Part shown: piece after piece, positions 15,965-23,403 of the stretch
Position numbering within the stretch: the stretch's first letter is position 1
Layout: every line of letters starts with the position of its first letter
DNA from: an uncultured beta proteobacterium
Lineage (GTDB): Bacteria > Pseudomonadota > Gammaproteobacteria > Burkholderiales > SG8-39
Assembly (NCBI GenBank): GCA_902826155.1
Contig: CADEDU010000007.1
Span: 1 to 23,990, forward strand
Length of the DNA stretch: 23,990 nucleotides
Direction of reading: 5' to 3'
The notes under the pieces: model-generated
The model's input: the letters and a program-made list of their open reading frames with translations, nothing else
What the model was told of the DNA's origin: nothing
Databases searched by the model: none
Program-made: the position numbers and the translations under genes

Positions 15965-17266
15965 CTATTGGCGACCGAAATGTCGAGCGGCCACCCATCG
16001 GCCGACCTTCTTGCCGAGCTCCTCGCCGGCAGCGACCGAATGCTTGAAGTGCATGCCGCCGTGAATGCGGGCCATGCCGGCTTCGGCATTGAACTCATCG
16101 ATACCGGCGTAGGTGCGCGTCGTCTTGGTCACCGCGCTATCCCAGGTGAACGTGACATTGGACGTGCCGTAGTAGTGGCGCAAAGCCTCGCCCAGGCTTC
16201 CTGAGGTGCAGGAGTGCGCGGCCGGGTACTCGGGATGGTTGGGCGTAGGCAGCACCGGCGTCCACTTCGCATCCGCCTGAGTGGCGTCGTTGCCATCGGC
16301 ATCGGCCATGTTGATGGCGCTCACCGGACGCCAGGTACCGTAGTGGTACTTGGCCTCGAAGCAGGCGGCGATGGCGTCGACGTAGCTGACGTAGATGATT
16401 GCCATCAGCCGCGCCGCGTCACCGACGTTCGCCGTGCTCGATGCAAAGCGACCCAGATTGCGCGTGATCGCAGGAGGCGGCGGTTCGGTGTGAAAGCGCG
16501 CGACCTCGAGTTGCTCGGGTGTACGTGCGGCACTGACCGAGCCGCCAAGCGCGCGTGTTTCGTTGAGCACGGCGGCATATGCGGTGCTGCCGAGCGCTGG
16601 GGGCGCAGCGGGCCGGAACTGATCGAGTCGATCGAGCGAGAACGGCTTGATCGCCGGAAAGTGTCGAAAGACGGGATTCGGGTTGGCGCTGCGAAACTGC
16701 CCCGGAGCCGAGCCGGACACATAGGGCGCGAGCGCGACGGTGCGCCCATCGTTGGCGCGCAGGCGAACCACTTCGGCCGCGACTTCACTGCCGAGCGTAA
16801 TGCCCGAGGCCTTGGCCGGACCATCCGAGATCGCAGCGAGGCGCTGCTCGTAGGCGGTTTGGTACTGCGCACCGCGATTCGGAAACAGCGCCTTCAGCAC
16901 GCCGTAGGCAGCGGCGCTCACGGCGGCCTCGGTTGAGGCGCCTGCGGCCGGCGCCTTGGGCTTGACCGCAAAGGGTTTGTAGCGGCCTTCGATGGCGACC
17001 ACGGCGTCGTAGATGGCCACGTGCACGCTCGCCACATCGAAGAAGAACGTCGGACGCTGCTCTTCGGGCGTGGTATTGACAGCCGATTGCGCGAGCACCG
17101 TCTTGTTGGCGATGTCGTTCCAGAACGACACCACGTTCGGATGATTCGCGACGACCGTCACGGGCGGCGCCGATCCGCCAGTGACCGCGCACGCCGACAA
17201 GGCGAGAGCAAGGGGAATGAGCAGGAGGCGGCGCAAGTGGTGCCGCCGATCGAGGCGTTCGGTCAT
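15965..17266 (-). CDS. Lipoprotein of the vanadium-dependent haloperoxidase / PAP2 family
   Basis: The 433-residue protein has a lipoprotein signal with lipobox LSAC (C26), so it is anchored on the periplasmic side. The vanadate/phosphate site is recognisable: K306 and R313 in KYHYGTWRP with the canonical seven-residue spacing, H351 in PEYPAAHS, and R400 with H406 in RIHGGMHF, again with canonical spacing. The usual Ser-Gly before the acid-base histidine is Ala-Ala here, so the phosphate-binding loop lacks its serine; activity could be haloperoxidase, phosphatase or altered. The ATG at 17266 has GGGAG upstream. A conserved 19-bp element lies 136 bases upstream, shared with the DUF1330 gene. 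Confidence 0.92.
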   Translation of the reverse strand: MTERLDRRHHLRRLLLIPLALALSACAVTGGSAPPVTVVANHPNVVSFWNDIANKTVLAQSAVNTTPEEQRPTFFFDVASVHVAIYDAVVAIEGRYKPFAVKPKAPAAGASTEAAVSAAAYGVLKALFPNRGAQYQTAYEQRLAAISDGPAKASGITLGSEVAAEVVRLRANDGRTVALAPYVSGSAPGQFRSANPNPVFRHFPAIKPFSLDRLDQFRPAAPPALGSTAYAAVLNETRALGGSVSAARTPEQLEVARFHTEPPPPAITRNLGRFASSTANVGDAARLMAIIYVSYVDAIAACFEAKYHYGTWRPVSAINMADADGNDATQADAKWTPVLPTPNHPEYPAAHSCTSGSLGEALRHYYGTSNVTFTWDSAVTKTTRTYAGIDEFNAEAGMARIHGGMHFKHSVAAGEELGKKVGRWVAARHFGRQ

Positions 17267-17401
17267 ATGGACTCCCTGTGATTTCGTCAGTCGAGTGGTT
17301 CGTGCTTCGCGTCATGGGCCGGGTGCTTGCGCAGCGGCCGGTGCCGTCGCACAGCGGCGGGCGCGATCCTCGCCAAGCACAAGCTCAGCGCCAATACGAC
17401 G

Positions 17402-17420
17402 CGCTAAAGGGCGCTAAATC
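17402..17420 (-). promoter_or_regulatory. Predicted operator A, TTTAG direct repeat upstream of the haloperoxidase-like gene
   Basis: Read on the minus strand the element is GATTTAG-CGC-CCTTTAGCG: two TTTAG boxes exactly 10 bases apart. Sixteen of 19 bases match the element at 18235-18253. It lies 136 bases upstream of the haloperoxidase-like start in the 205-base gap (17267-17471), whose remainder shows no gene. Taking the first box as -35, TATTGG follows after 16 bases as a weak -10. The likely binder is the OmpR-type regulator at 18263-19828. Confidence 0.6.
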
Positions 17421-17471
17421 CGGACGCTGAATCGCCGGCCTGCCGCGACGAACTCATTCATGCCCCTGGCC

Positions 17472-17840
17472 TCATACCGGATCGCCCTCCTTGCGATCGC
17501 CGGCGACGAACTTCGGTTTGTAGCGATCGGGCTCCTCGAAGAACTCGATGATCTTGGTGCCCGCGACGAGCCGCGCGCTGTGGACGGCGCCTGCCGGCAC
17601 GTAGTACGAGCTTCCCGTTGTATGCACTCGGGTCGATCCGCTCACCGTGAGCTCGACCGTGCCTTCGAGAACCGTGCCCCACTGGCCTTTGTGGCTGTGG
17701 GCGGGTAGCTCCACATCCCTGAGAACCTGGAAGAAGACGAGTTGCCCGTGCTCGGACTGCAGCAGGCTGGTGCGCACGGTCGTCGAGGGAACCGGCAGCT
17801 CGACCTCCGGCAATCGGGTGATGATGTCCGGCAGTTCCAT
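17472..17840 (-). CDS. Small single-domain cupin protein
   Basis: The 122-residue protein is a single cupin barrel. The first metal motif reads PAHSHKGQWGTVLEG (H48, H50, Q53 in the place of the usual glutamate, G60) and the second motif contributes H87 in PAGAVHSAR. Such proteins bind a metal and act as small dioxygenases, isomerases or ligand sensors; no substrate can be named. I chose the second of two close ATGs because AAGGGA lies 8-9 bases before it, but only 3 before the first (17846), which would add two residues. It starts 29 bases after the DUF1330 stop, so the two are co-transcribed. Confidence 0.87.
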   Translation of the reverse strand: MELPDIITRLPEVELPVPSTTVRTSLLQSEHGQLVFFQVLRDVELPAHSHKGQWGTVLEGTVELTVSGSTRVHTTGSSYYVPAGAVHSARLVAGTKIIEFFEEPDRYKPKFVAGDRKEGDPV

Positions 17841-17869
17841 GCGCATGTTCCCTTCGACGTTCGAATCGC

Positions 17870-18163
17870 CTACGACTCGAGACCCTCGATGCAGACGAGC
17901 CTCGCGGAGCTGCATTGGTCGCGAATGCCTTTCAGGCCCTGATAGGTCGCGCCGTTGTAGAAAGTCTGCCAGGCGGCCACCGACGGAAACTCGAGCAGGA
18001 CGATGCGTCGCGGCGACCAGTCGCCCTCGTGGACCGTGTGCGCGCCGCCGCGTGACAGATAGCGGGCGCCGGCCGCGTCCAGGGCGGGTTTGACCCCATT
18101 CATGAATTCCTGGTAGCGGGTCATGTCGCGAATCTCGACGTCGAAGATGACGTACGCGCTCAT
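17870..18163 (-). CDS. DUF1330 domain protein
   Basis: The 97-residue protein matches DUF1330 across its length: an opening YVIFDVEIRDMTRYQEFM, a central RYLSRGGAHTVHEGDW, and RRIVLLEFPSVAAWQTFYNGATYQ, the signature end of this ferredoxin-like alpha/beta-barrel family. Members are small dimeric proteins of unknown role, often next to oxidative or catabolic genes. No clear ribosome site precedes the ATG. The predicted operator B (18235-18253) lies 72 bases upstream. It is followed after 29 bases by the cupin gene. Confidence 0.9.
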   Translation of the reverse strand: MSAYVIFDVEIRDMTRYQEFMNGVKPALDAAGARYLSRGGAHTVHEGDWSPRRIVLLEFPSVAAWQTFYNGATYQGLKGIRDQCSSARLVCIEGLES

Positions 18164-18234
18164 GTATCAGAACCCATGCGGAGCCGAAGATGGTGGCGAT
18201 CTTCGCGCTGCACGTGGCCGGCGCACACACGGCA

Positions 18235-18253
18235 CGCTAAAGGAAACTAAATC
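18235..18253 (-). promoter_or_regulatory. Predicted operator B, TTTAG direct repeat upstream of the DUF1330-cupin pair
   Basis: On the minus strand this reads GATTTAG-TTT-CCTTTAGCG, with TTTAG boxes 10 bases apart, and matches operator A at 17402-17420 outside the 3-base spacer. It lies 72 bases before the DUF1330 start and 9 bases after the end of the regulator gene. The place suits activation of a DUF1330-cupin transcript. No good -10 follows, as is common at activator-dependent promoters. Confidence 0.6.
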
Positions 18254-18262
18254 GCCCGTCCG

Positions 18263-19828
18263 CTAGCGCAGCGCGTCGGCCGCCTCCGGCGGCGCCAACC
18301 CCGCGGCGACGCGCAGGAAGGTATGTGCGCGGGTCTGGTAGTCGGGGTTGGTCGAGAGCCAGCGCCCCGCCAGCCGCTGCGCCGCGAGCGCCGGCGCGGT
18401 GGCGTTGAGCCGCGCGAAGGTTGCGGCGGCCGCCTCCAGGTCGCACGCGCCAACCTGGGCGATCGCACCCAGTACGAGCGGCGGGGCGGCGTTCATCATG
18501 CCTAGCCGCGCCGCGTGCGCCGAAGCGGCCGCGCCCACGTAGTTGCGCACGGCGAACTGTGTGAAGCCGAGCGCGCAGAGCATCTCGCCGCGTGCGGGAT
18601 CGCGCGGACTGAGCCGCAGCGCGGATTCCACCAGCGGTACGCCGCAGCCCGGGTCACCGTGCAGGGCCTCATTCATGCCGAGCCAGGCTCGGGTCACCGC
18701 GCAGTTCGGATTCAGTTCGTGCGCGTGCCGCAGCGCCACCAGACCCGTCGTCTGGTCCTGCGCCATGAAGGCGAGGAGCCCCTTTTGCCGCCACGCATGA
18801 TGATCCTGCGCGTCGAGCGCGATCGCCGCGTCGGCCGCTTCCAGTCCGGCGGCGACGGTCGCGGGAAAATCACCGATGGTGCCGTGATAAGCGTGCCACC
18901 ACTGCACCGCGGCAAGCACCCGATGCGCAAGACCGCAGGACGAGTCGGCGGCGAGCGCCTGGCGCGCCAGCGCAGCAGCCCGGTCGCGCGGCGTGGTGTC
19001 GAACGCCATCTCGCCGACCGACACCACCGCCCAGGCCGCCTGTGCGAGACCGAAGGCGTCAAGGTCCGCTGGTGGTGCGCGCCGCGCCCGCGGCGCCCCC
19101 GCCGCGTCGATGTGCGGCGCGAGAGCGGGCGCGATTCCAGCAACGATGTGTGCCTGCGCAGCGAACGGATCCTCGATCGGCCCGTCGATGTTCTCCGCCC
19201 AGACGTGACCGCCCGAGGTGGCGTCGATGAGCTGCGCTGTGGCGCGCACGCGACCCGCCGCGACACGCACGCTGCCCTCGACGACGTACCGTACTCCCAG
19301 CGCGCGGGCGATGGTGCGCACGTCGCGCGCTTCTCCGCGCCAGGCGAACGCCGAGTTGCGCGCCACCACGAAGAGATCCCGAAAACGAGACAGCTCGGTG
19401 GTGACGTCCTCGACGACGCAGTCCGCCAACCAAGCCCAATTGGCATCAGCGCCCACATCGGCGAATGGCAGCACGACCACCGACGGCCGATCGGGCAACT
19501 CGAGGGTCTCCTCGACTTCCGATTCGACGCGCACGGCATGACCGAACCGCAGGCCGTGACCGGGAACGGTCAGCACTGCCTCACGGCCCAGCATCTGGCG
19601 CAGCGTCGCGACCTGCACGTTCAGATTGTTGTCGCCGACGACGGCATCCTGCCCCCAGACAGCGAGCATCAGTTCGTCGCGGCTGACGACTCGGCCGGCG
19701 TTGACGACCAGATGCACCAGCAGGTCGTACGCGCGCGCGCCCAGCGGCAGAGGCTTGCCGCCCCGGCTCAGCTGACGAACCGACGGCCGCAGGATGCAAT
19801 CGAGGAACCGGAATGTCTCTGCGCTCAC
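18263..19828 (-). CDS. Transcriptional regulator: OmpR/CadC-type winged helix, TolB-like domain and TPR-like repeats
   Basis: The 521-residue protein begins with an OmpR-type winged helix (residues 27-96: LGARAYDLLVHLVVNAGRVV..., VWGQ, a recognition helix near NLNVQVATLRQMLG, and a closing GHGLRFG). A TolB-N/FlgO-like domain follows (about 115-240: SVVVLPFADVG, YVVEGSVRVAAGRVRATAQL), then an alanine-rich helical tail reading as TPR repeats (about 280-515). This is the COG5616-type regulator layout; there is no transmembrane segment, unlike CadC. The start is GTG at 19828. It heads the minus-strand island, and the paired TTTAG elements downstream suit its DNA-binding domain. Its signal is unknown. 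Confidence 0.9.
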   Translation of the reverse strand: MSAETFRFLDCILRPSVRQLSRGGKPLPLGARAYDLLVHLVVNAGRVVSRDELMLAVWGQDAVVGDNNLNVQVATLRQMLGREAVLTVPGHGLRFGHAVRVESEVEETLELPDRPSVVVLPFADVGADANWAWLADCVVEDVTTELSRFRDLFVVARNSAFAWRGEARDVRTIARALGVRYVVEGSVRVAAGRVRATAQLIDATSGGHVWAENIDGPIEDPFAAQAHIVAGIAPALAPHIDAAGAPRARRAPPADLDAFGLAQAAWAVVSVGEMAFDTTPRDRAAALARQALAADSSCGLAHRVLAAVQWWHAYHGTIGDFPATVAAGLEAADAAIALDAQDHHAWRQKGLLAFMAQDQTTGLVALRHAHELNPNCAVTRAWLGMNEALHGDPGCGVPLVESALRLSPRDPARGEMLCALGFTQFAVRNYVGAAASAHAARLGMMNAAPPLVLGAIAQVGACDLEAAAATFARLNATAPALAAQRLAGRWLSTNPDYQTRAHTFLRVAAGLAPPEAADALR

Positions 19829-19893
19829 CGACGCTATGCCTCTGTTCAGCGGAGGACCCCGCGCGCATGGCGGCCTCCCCTGCCTTTCGTTGT

Positions 19894-19918
19894 GGCTACA
19901 ATCGTTATGGCTACCATC
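19894..19918. promoter_or_regulatory. Promoter-like stretch with 10-bp direct repeat
   Basis: GGCTACAATC and GGCTACCATC (9 of 10 identical) start 15 bases apart in the middle of the 176-base divergent region between the regulator and the second ABC permease. The area is richer in A and T than its surroundings, and TACAAT (19897-19902) could serve as a -10 for the plus-strand genes, although no good -35 is visible. It is the likely site for a promoter that the separated permease-ATPase-hydroxylase genes would need. Confidence 0.35.
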
Positions 19919-19935
19919 TTAAAGTCGCAGACGAT

Positions 19936-19957
19936 TTTGAGGGATACCTCCCTCAAA
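19936..19957. promoter_or_regulatory. Perfect 9-bp inverted repeat in divergent region
   Basis: The arms TTTGAGGGA and TCCCTCAAA are exactly complementary around TACC. The dyad lies midway between the regulator start (108 bases) and the permease start (48 bases), as expected of an operator controlling either or both. It could also form a hairpin in the leader RNA of the permease transcript. There is no T run, so a terminator is unlikely. Confidence 0.5.
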
Positions 19958-19991
19958 CCCGCTATCCATGGCGCCTGAGGGCAATGCTGTC

Positions 19992-19997
19992 AGGGAG
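19992..19997 (+). promoter_or_regulatory. Ribosome binding site deciding the permease start
   Basis: AGGGAG lies 7 bases before the ATG at 20005, whereas the ATG at 20068, which would begin closer to the first membrane segment, has no purine-rich stretch before it. This favours the longer permease. Confidence 0.5.
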
Positions 19998-20004
19998 CCT
20001 TCGC

Positions 20005-20958
20005 ATGGCCAGCCCGCGATGGCACTGGTCGATGCCCAATACGTGGTTCTGTCAGGCGCCCAATCCCATGCGGAAAGTCCTCATCTACCTGTTCGCACTG
20101 GTCGTAGCCGCCTACGTGCTGGCGCCGGTGTACTGGCTCGCGGCCTCGTCATTCCAATCCGAGCGCGAGATCGTGTCGGTGCCGCCGCATTGGATTCCGC
20201 ACGAGCCCACGCTGATGAACTACGCGGCGATCTTTCGCGACGGCGATACCAAGGTCACCTACGAAACGCGCAAGGAGCGCGACCCGGCCTCTGGCGGCTA
20301 CATTCCGAGCACGGCGCGCGATCTGATCCCCGGCATGATGAACAGCCTGATCGTGTCGGTCGCCGTGGTACTGCTCAATCTGCTGGTTGGCATCCCGGCT
20401 GCCTATGCGCTGGCGATGATCCGCTTCCGCGGCCGCATGACCTCGATCTATTTCATGCTCACCACGCGCGTCATTCCCGACATCGCGCTGGTGGTGCCGT
20501 TTTTTCTGTTCATCCAAAAACTGGGACTGATGGATACGCTGTGGTCGCTGATCATCACCTACCTCGCGATCACCGTGCCGTTCACCGTGTTCATCCTGAC
20601 CAGCTACTTCGAGTCGGTGCCCGACGAACTCGACAAGGCGGCGCGCGTTGATGGCTGCACCCGCTTCCAGACGATGATGCGCGTGTACCTGCCGCTGGCC
20701 TGGCCGGCGATCGTCGCGGCGGTGCTCTTCACCTTCCTCACGAGCTGGAACGAATTCCTGCTCGCGCTGTTGTTCACCCAGACGATCGCCTCGCAGACGA
20801 TGCCGATGGTGGTGGCATCGTTCACGTCGGACTTCACGATCTCCTACGCCTTCATCAATGCGGCAGGGGTGCTGGCGGTGATCCCGCCGGTGATCCTCGC
20901 GATCGTGTTCGAGCGATACATCGTTTCCGGCCTGACCGCCGGCGCCGTCAAAGGATGA
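20005..20958 (+). CDS. ABC transporter permease, MalG/UgpE-like
   Basis: With the ATG at 20005 the protein has 317 residues; a start at 20068 would give 296. It has six hydrophobic segments, a first one ending in LAPVYWLAASSFQ, typical of the second permease of CUT1 importers, and the EAA loop ELDKAARVDGC (from about residue 208 of the long form). The periplasmic loop after segment 1 is rather long and charged (DGDTKVTYETRKERD). It complements the MalF-like permease at 13968-14873, from which it is separated by 5.1 kb of opposite-strand genes. The ATPase follows after three bases. Confidence 0.92.
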   Translation: MASPRWHWSMPNTWFCQAPNPMRKVLIYLFALVVAAYVLAPVYWLAASSFQSEREIVSVPPHWIPHEPTLMNYAAIFRDGDTKVTYETRKERDPASGGYIPSTARDLIPGMMNSLIVSVAVVLLNLLVGIPAAYALAMIRFRGRMTSIYFMLTTRVIPDIALVVPFFLFIQKLGLMDTLWSLIITYLAITVPFTVFILTSYFESVPDELDKAARVDGCTRFQTMMRVYLPLAWPAIVAAVLFTFLTSWNEFLLALLFTQTIASQTMPMVVASFTSDFTISYAFINAAGVLAVIPPVILAIVFERYIVSGLTAGAVKG

Positions 20959-20961
20959 GGC

Positions 20962-22053
20962 ATGGCTAGCATCCGCTTCGACCAGGTCACGAAGCGCTTC
21001 GACAGCGGCGTCGTTGCGGTCGACAAGCTCTCACTGGACATCGCCGACCGCGAGTTCGTCGTGCTTCTGGGGCCCTCGGGCTGTGGCAAATCGACCACGC
21101 TCAACATGATCGCGGGCCTGGAAGACGTGTCCGAAGGCCACCTCTACCTCGGCGACACGCAGGTCGATCACGTGCCGCCGCACGCACGCGACGTGGCGAT
21201 GGTGTTCCAGAGCTACGCGCTGTATCCGCACAAGTCGGTGTACGAGAACATCGCGTTCGGACTTCGCATGCGCAAGTTCGCGCAGGAGGAGATCGACCGG
21301 CGGGTCAAGGATGCCGCGCGCCGCCTGGAGATCAACGAATTGCTCGATCGCAAACCGAGCCAGCTCTCCGGCGGACAGCGTCAACGCGTAGCGCTCGGCC
21401 GCGCGATCGTGCGCCAGCCGGCGGTGTTCCTGATGGACGAGCCGCTGTCCAACCTCGATGCCGCACTGCGCATCTCGATGCGCGCGGAGATCAAGGCATT
21501 GCATCAGACGATGCGGACCACCTTCGTGTACGTGACGCACGACCAGGCCGAAGCGCTGACGCTCGCCGACCGGATCGTGGTGATGAAAGATGGCCTGGTG
21601 CAACAGGTCGGCACGCCCGATGCGATCTACGAGCGGCCCCGCAACGTGTTCGTCGCGTCGTTCCTGGGCAACCCGCCGATCAATCTGCTTCCCGGCCATC
21701 TGGATCGCGCAGCAGACGGTCTTGTGTTTCGGCAAGGCGAGGTCGTAGTGCCCCTTGGGCGCGCCTCCAGCGAAAAACTGGCCGGCGATGCGAATCGCCC
21801 GATCGTGCTCGGCGTGCGCCCCGAAGATGTTCATCTTGATCCGAGCGGGCCATTGCGCGGCGCGATCCAGTCGGTGCTGCCGGTTGGATCGGATCAGTAC
21901 CTGGGCATCGAGTGCGCGCAGCAGCAGGTATTCTTTCGCGTCGCCAAGGGTCAATCGTTCCGCGCCGGTGACCGCGTCGCGTTCACGGCGCAGCCCGATC
22001 GTTTGCACCTGTTCGACCAGTCATCCAGTACCAATCTGCTGCACGCGCCGTGA
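20962..22053 (+). CDS. ABC transporter ATPase, MalK/UgpC-like
   Basis: The 363-residue protein has all motifs of a working import ATPase: Walker A GPSGCGKST (37-45), Q-loop Q83, signature LSGGQ (135-139), Walker B VFLMDE (155-160), D-loop SNLD and H-loop H193. The ~120-residue C-terminal part is the TOBE/OB regulatory domain of the MalK group (LGVRPEDVHLD). It energises the importer formed with the permeases at 13968 and 20005 and the receptor at 12620. One small oddity is DAALRIS where most relatives have DAKLR. The next gene, coxM-like, starts five bases after the stop codon begins its end, so they are co-transcribed. Confidence 0.96.
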   Translation: MASIRFDQVTKRFDSGVVAVDKLSLDIADREFVVLLGPSGCGKSTTLNMIAGLEDVSEGHLYLGDTQVDHVPPHARDVAMVFQSYALYPHKSVYENIAFGLRMRKFAQEEIDRRVKDAARRLEINELLDRKPSQLSGGQRQRVALGRAIVRQPAVFLMDEPLSNLDAALRISMRAEIKALHQTMRTTFVYVTHDQAEALTLADRIVVMKDGLVQQVGTPDAIYERPRNVFVASFLGNPPINLLPGHLDRAADGLVFRQGEVVVPLGRASSEKLAGDANRPIVLGVRPEDVHLDPSGPLRGAIQSVLPVGSDQYLGIECAQQQVFFRVAKGQSFRAGDRVAFTAQPDRLHLFDQSSSTNLLHAP

Positions 22054-22057
22054 TGCG

Positions 22058-22924
22058 ATGAAGCCCGCCGCATTCCACTATCACGCTCCCCGCTCGGTCG
22101 CCGAGGCGCTCGAAATATTGGCCCTGCATGGCGACGAGTCCAAGCTACTCGCCGGCGGCCAAAGTCTGGTGCCCATGATGAACATGCGCATCGCGCGGCC
22201 CGCGCATGTGGTCGACATCAATCGGATCGCAGAGCTCGATTTCATTCGCGAAGATCGCCAAGCGATCGAGATCGGTGCGCTTACCCGGCACGCGACGATC
22301 GAGCGCTCGGCGCTGCTGCGAGATCGGCTGCCGGTACTGCCGGTCGCGGCGGGCACCATCGCCCACTACGCAATCCGCACGCAGGGAACGATCGGCGGCT
22401 CGATTGCGCATGCCGATCCGGCAGCACAGTGGCCCCTGCTGGCGATTGCGCTCGGCGCCACCATGCGCGTGCAAAGCACACGCGGACAACGCGATATTGC
22501 GGCCAGTGTTTTCTTCGTCTCGACGATGACGACCGCGCTCGGCGCCGACGAGATGCTGCTGTCTTCGAGTTGGCCGCTGCTGTCTGCGCGAACCGGTTGG
22601 GGTTTCGAGGTGTTTACCCGCCGGCGCGGCGATTTCGCGCTGTGCGCGGTCTGTGCAACGGTCGATCTCGCGCAGGGTCGCGTGCAACAGTTGCGTGTGG
22701 TCGTAGGGGGCGCGACGCCAACGCCAACAGATGTGTCCGAATCCATGGCCTCGCTTGCCGGAGCACGCGCCGATGATTCGCTCGCTGTGCGCGCCGGGCG
22801 CATCGCAGCGGACCAGATCAAGCCGCACGACGATCCGAAAGTCGCCACCTGGTATCGCACCGAGCTCGTGCAGGTGCTGGTCGAACGCGCGGTGACGCAA
22901 GCGCTACAGCGCGCCGGGAACTGA
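22058..22924 (+). CDS. Molybdenum hydroxylase FAD-binding medium subunit, CoxM-like
   Basis: The 288-residue protein has the two flavin-binding motifs of the xanthine-oxidase family medium subunit: AGGQS (32-36) in a KLLAGGQSLVPMMNMR context and TIGGS (111-115) followed by AHADPAAQ. It passes electrons from the iron-sulphur subunit to an acceptor. The length fits CoxM-type proteins. The ATG at 22058 is four bases after the ATPase stop; a longer open frame runs back into the ATPase gene but is not plausible. The following small subunit starts two bases after this stop. The pathway partner is the ABC importer upstream. Confidence 0.94.
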   Translation: MKPAAFHYHAPRSVAEALEILALHGDESKLLAGGQSLVPMMNMRIARPAHVVDINRIAELDFIREDRQAIEIGALTRHATIERSALLRDRLPVLPVAAGTIAHYAIRTQGTIGGSIAHADPAAQWPLLAIALGATMRVQSTRGQRDIAASVFFVSTMTTALGADEMLLSSSWPLLSARTGWGFEVFTRRRGDFALCAVCATVDLAQGRVQQLRVVVGGATPTPTDVSESMASLAGARADDSLAVRAGRIAADQIKPHDDPKVATWYRTELVQVLVERAVTQALQRAGN

Positions 22925-22926
22925 GT

Positions 22927-23403
22927 ATGGACAGGGTCGCGTTGAAGCTGCAGGTCAACGGAGATGTGTACGAAGTGCTCGTCGCCCCACGCAAGCTGCT
23001 GGCCGACGTGCTGCGCGAGGATTGCGGACTCACCGGCACGCATGTCGGGTGCGAGCACGGCGTGTGCGGTGCGTGCACGGTGCTCGTCGATGGCGTGCCT
23101 TTGCGTTCATGCCTGGCTTTCGGGGTGCAAATGCACGGGCGCCGGATCGAGACCGTCGAATCGTTGGCAGCGGAAGGCAAGCTCCATCCGCTCCAACAGG
23201 CGTTTCGCGATCATCACGGACTGCAATGCGGCTACTGCACCCCAGGCATCCTGATGACTTTCGCGGCCTACCTCAAACAAAACCCGGACCCGTCGGATGA
23301 CGAGATCCGCGACGTGCTCGCCGGCAATCTGTGCCGCTGCACCGGCTACCACAACATCGTCATCGCGATCCGTGCGGCGGCGCAAGCGATGCGCACCGTA
23401 TGA
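22927..23403 (+). CDS. Molybdenum hydroxylase [2Fe-2S] small subunit, CoxS-like
   Basis: The 158-residue protein has all eight cluster cysteines: C42, C47, C50 and C62 of the plant-ferredoxin-type cluster (GCEHGVCGACTV), and C101, C104, C136 and C138 of the helical-domain cluster (QCGYCTPG, NLCRCTGYHNI). It carries electrons from the molybdenum cofactor to FAD. The length is normal for the family. Its TGA overlaps the ATG of the large-subunit gene (ATGA at 23400-23403), which indicates translational coupling. Confidence 0.97.
   Translation: MDRVALKLQVNGDVYEVLVAPRKLLADVLREDCGLTGTHVGCEHGVCGACTVLVDGVPLRSCLAFGVQMHGRRIETVESLAAEGKLHPLQQAFRDHHGLQCGYCTPGILMTFAAYLKQNPDPSDDEIRDVLAGNLCRCTGYHNIVIAIRAAAQAMRTV

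Noticed and set aside
19907..19978. Tiny open frame (23 codons) beginning MATILKSQ in the divergent region
   Set aside because: No ribosome site, no recognisable family, and it covers the repeats and dyad that look regulatory.
18515..19978. 487-codon plus-strand frame opposite the regulator gene
   Set aside because: The composition is that of an antisense shadow; the minus-strand protein has three recognisable domains.
14874..20004. Island as a transposon or genomic island with attachment sites
   Set aside because: No mobility gene, tRNA or terminal repeat was found at its edges, so only rearrangement or insertion of unknown kind can be inferred.
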